This document shows positions 62,910-64,000 of a stretch of DNA of 64,000 nucleotides, piece by piece. Within the stretch, counting starts at the first letter, position 1, and every line of letters begins with the position of its first letter. Position numbers and translations under genes: made by a program. The notes beneath the pieces were generated by a model. That model did no database searches. It saw only the letters and a list, made by a program, of their open reading frames with translations, and was not told where the DNA came from. Origin of the DNA: Gracilibacillus timonensis (GTDB taxonomy: Bacteria > Bacillota > Bacilli > Bacillales > Amphibacillaceae); the NCBI RefSeq assembly GCF_900086715.1, contig NZ_FLKH01000012.1, forward strand, positions 2,111,346 through 2,175,345, written 5' to 3'.

Positions 62910-63998
62910 CCCATCCCATTCTTCCCCGCAGAAATGCGCGAATTTTTCGGTGATATCTTTTAGATGTTGATACTCCATTGCTGAGAGATTGCTACTATCG
63001 ACGGCTTCCAAGGTGTATTGCGTGAAATTCCATACTTCTTTTTGAATCGCCGCCTCACTGACGACAGCCATCTTGTATAATGTGTCGACCATGCTATATA
63101 TAACGGAGATATCGTCTTTTCCATAATGTTTGATTTGATAAAAACTAAGAAATAAGTAATCACGAAAGTTTTCTTGTTCCATGATGAAGCGCAAGTCGCC
63201 GTTTTTATCTGAAAAATAGGTCACGGGATAATAATGATCCGCTAACTCGGAAAGCAAACCACCAATGCGATGAATACAATTAATCGCCGTATTCGGATCA
63301 TTCATACTGGGTGATAGTGCCTTTACCGCAATCTCCACCAATTTTCCAATCGAAAAGCCAATATCCTGCAGATCAGTCCGTTCATCACCGATTACTAAAA
63401 AATCGTCGTGTTCGGGTAAGTTATTGTTTTTGTCGCCTAAAGTCCAAAGGTGAAAAACGGGCATACCTTTCGGGACATAATCACCTACCTGAAAAGTGGA
63501 TTCTAACACCATATTATTCACACTAGCCCAGTTAATCAGGTAATTATAATAGACTTGCTGAATATAACCGGATTGCCTAGCATAAATGGTCTGTCTATCC
63601 TTTTCCTTGATCGTATCTATTTGTGAAGGCTCCCAGTGCTGATGTTCTCCATACGTTCGTTCTACAAATGTTTCGCTGATTAATGCGGACGTCTTGTTAC
63701 GAATGACGCCAATTAAGAAGTTTACTTGGGCCCATCGTGCAGAAAAATGGATAAACAAAATAAAAAAGCCAAGTGAAATCATCGTAATGATAACCGTGAA
63801 AAAAGGACTAAGCAAATCTTGTTGGTTTGTTTCTGTCAATAACCATAAGTTAATGAGCACAAAAAGAAAACCAAATGTGTAAACACCCAACACATGCTGG
63901 GTGATCTTGCTCTGCATAAAGTCCTGTAAGGCACGAGGGGAAAATTGGGATGAATAGGTTGTCAGCATCACCATAATCGTTGAGAAGCTGATCGTTGT
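62892..63998 (-). CDS. DUF2254 membrane protein (5' end beyond the window)
   Basis: The minus-strand frame stays open to the right edge (STIMVMLTTYSSQFSPRAL is internal in family members), so the start is outside. Two hydrophobic helices are seen near HVLGVYTFGFLFVLINLWLL and FFTVIITMISLGFFILFI, then a long cytoplasmic domain with YIQQVYYNYL, ALSPSMNDPNTAINCI and the ending HLKDITEKFAHFCG. Domain of unknown function; present in many Bacillaceae. Confidence 0.85.
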   Translation of the reverse strand, partial: TTISFSTIMVMLTTYSSQFSPRALQDFMQSKITQHVLGVYTFGFLFVLINLWLLTETNQQDLLSPFFTVIITMISLGFFILFIHFSARWAQVNFLIGVIRNKTSALISETFVERTYGEHQHWEPSQIDTIKEKDRQTIYARQSGYIQQVYYNYLINWASVNNMVLESTFQVGDYVPKGMPVFHLWTLGDKNNNLPEHDDFLVIGDERTDLQDIGFSIGKLVEIAVKALSPSMNDPNTAINCIHRIGGLLSELADHYYPVTYFSDKNGDLRFIMEQENFRDYLFLSFYQIKHYGKDDISVIYSMVDTLYKMAVVSEAAIQKEVWNFTQYTLEAVDSSNLSAMEYQHLKDITEKFAHFCGEEWDGEKAEG

Positions 63999-64000
63999 CA

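Overview
This is an AT-rich chromosomal window from a low-GC Gram-positive bacterium. YesM/YesN two-component pairs, LplB/YtcP-type ABC permeases, YesL (DUF624) proteins, a comQ-P-A locus, an LPXTG wall anchor and strong AGGAGG ribosome binding sites point to Bacillaceae, perhaps the Gracilibacillus/Virgibacillus/Halobacillus group. The family-level placement is well supported; the genus is inference.

Layout. (1) 1-10 kb: glycan uptake locus with a histidine kinase (cut by the left edge), its YesN-type regulator, two ABC permeases, a large substrate-binding lipoprotein, a sulfatase, a YesL protein and an AraC regulator. (2) 10.3-14.5 kb: a primase-helicase fusion of the TOTE conflict-system type, a decayed gene, and an Rpn/PD-(D/E)XK family protein. 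(3) 14.7-37.5 kb: a second glycan locus (YesN regulator, YesL, MalF/MalG-type permeases, binding lipoprotein, YesM kinase, and a 1908-residue wall-anchored beta-helix protein). It is interrupted between the regulator and yesL by a 9.4-kb island carrying transketolase, a PRD regulator, a fructose-type PTS and a GatZ/KbaZ-like protein. Copies of one terminator sequence mark the island edges and an internal point. (4) 37.6-41.2 kb: a 51-bp hairpin repeat array split by an IS256-family and an IS3-family element. (5) 41.2-46.7 kb: anaerobic ribonucleotide reductase nrdDG behind paired NrdR boxes, then GNAT, XRE, aldo/keto reductase and UbiA-type genes. (6) 46.7-56.2 kb: accessory region with a PIN toxin-antitoxin pair between direct repeats, a TnpB element with a divergent ribbon-helix-helix gene, an ECF sigma/anti-sigma operon, many tiny membrane proteins, a possible small RNA and an unrecognised secreted protein. 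(7) 56.5-60.4 kb: a comQ-comP-comA quorum-sensing locus in which the only good pheromone-precursor candidate lies on the opposite strand. (8) 60.5-64 kb: an IS200/IS605 element with a nonsense-mutated tnpA and intact tnpB, a frameshifted lipoprotein and a DUF2254 membrane protein cut by the right edge.

How it works together. The two glycan loci share one logic: a kinase/AraC regulator pair senses a saccharide, an ABC importer takes up oligosaccharides, and a sulfatase or a wall-bound beta-helix enzyme trims the polymer. The island adds a PTS hexose route that may feed fructose 6-phosphate or a related sugar phosphate into the transketolase step. The strongest leads are the inverted comX-like gene, the TnpB/RHH pair with a palindrome between them, the branched fold inside the IS3 element, the terminator-targeted island, and a probable ATC start codon in the PRD regulator.
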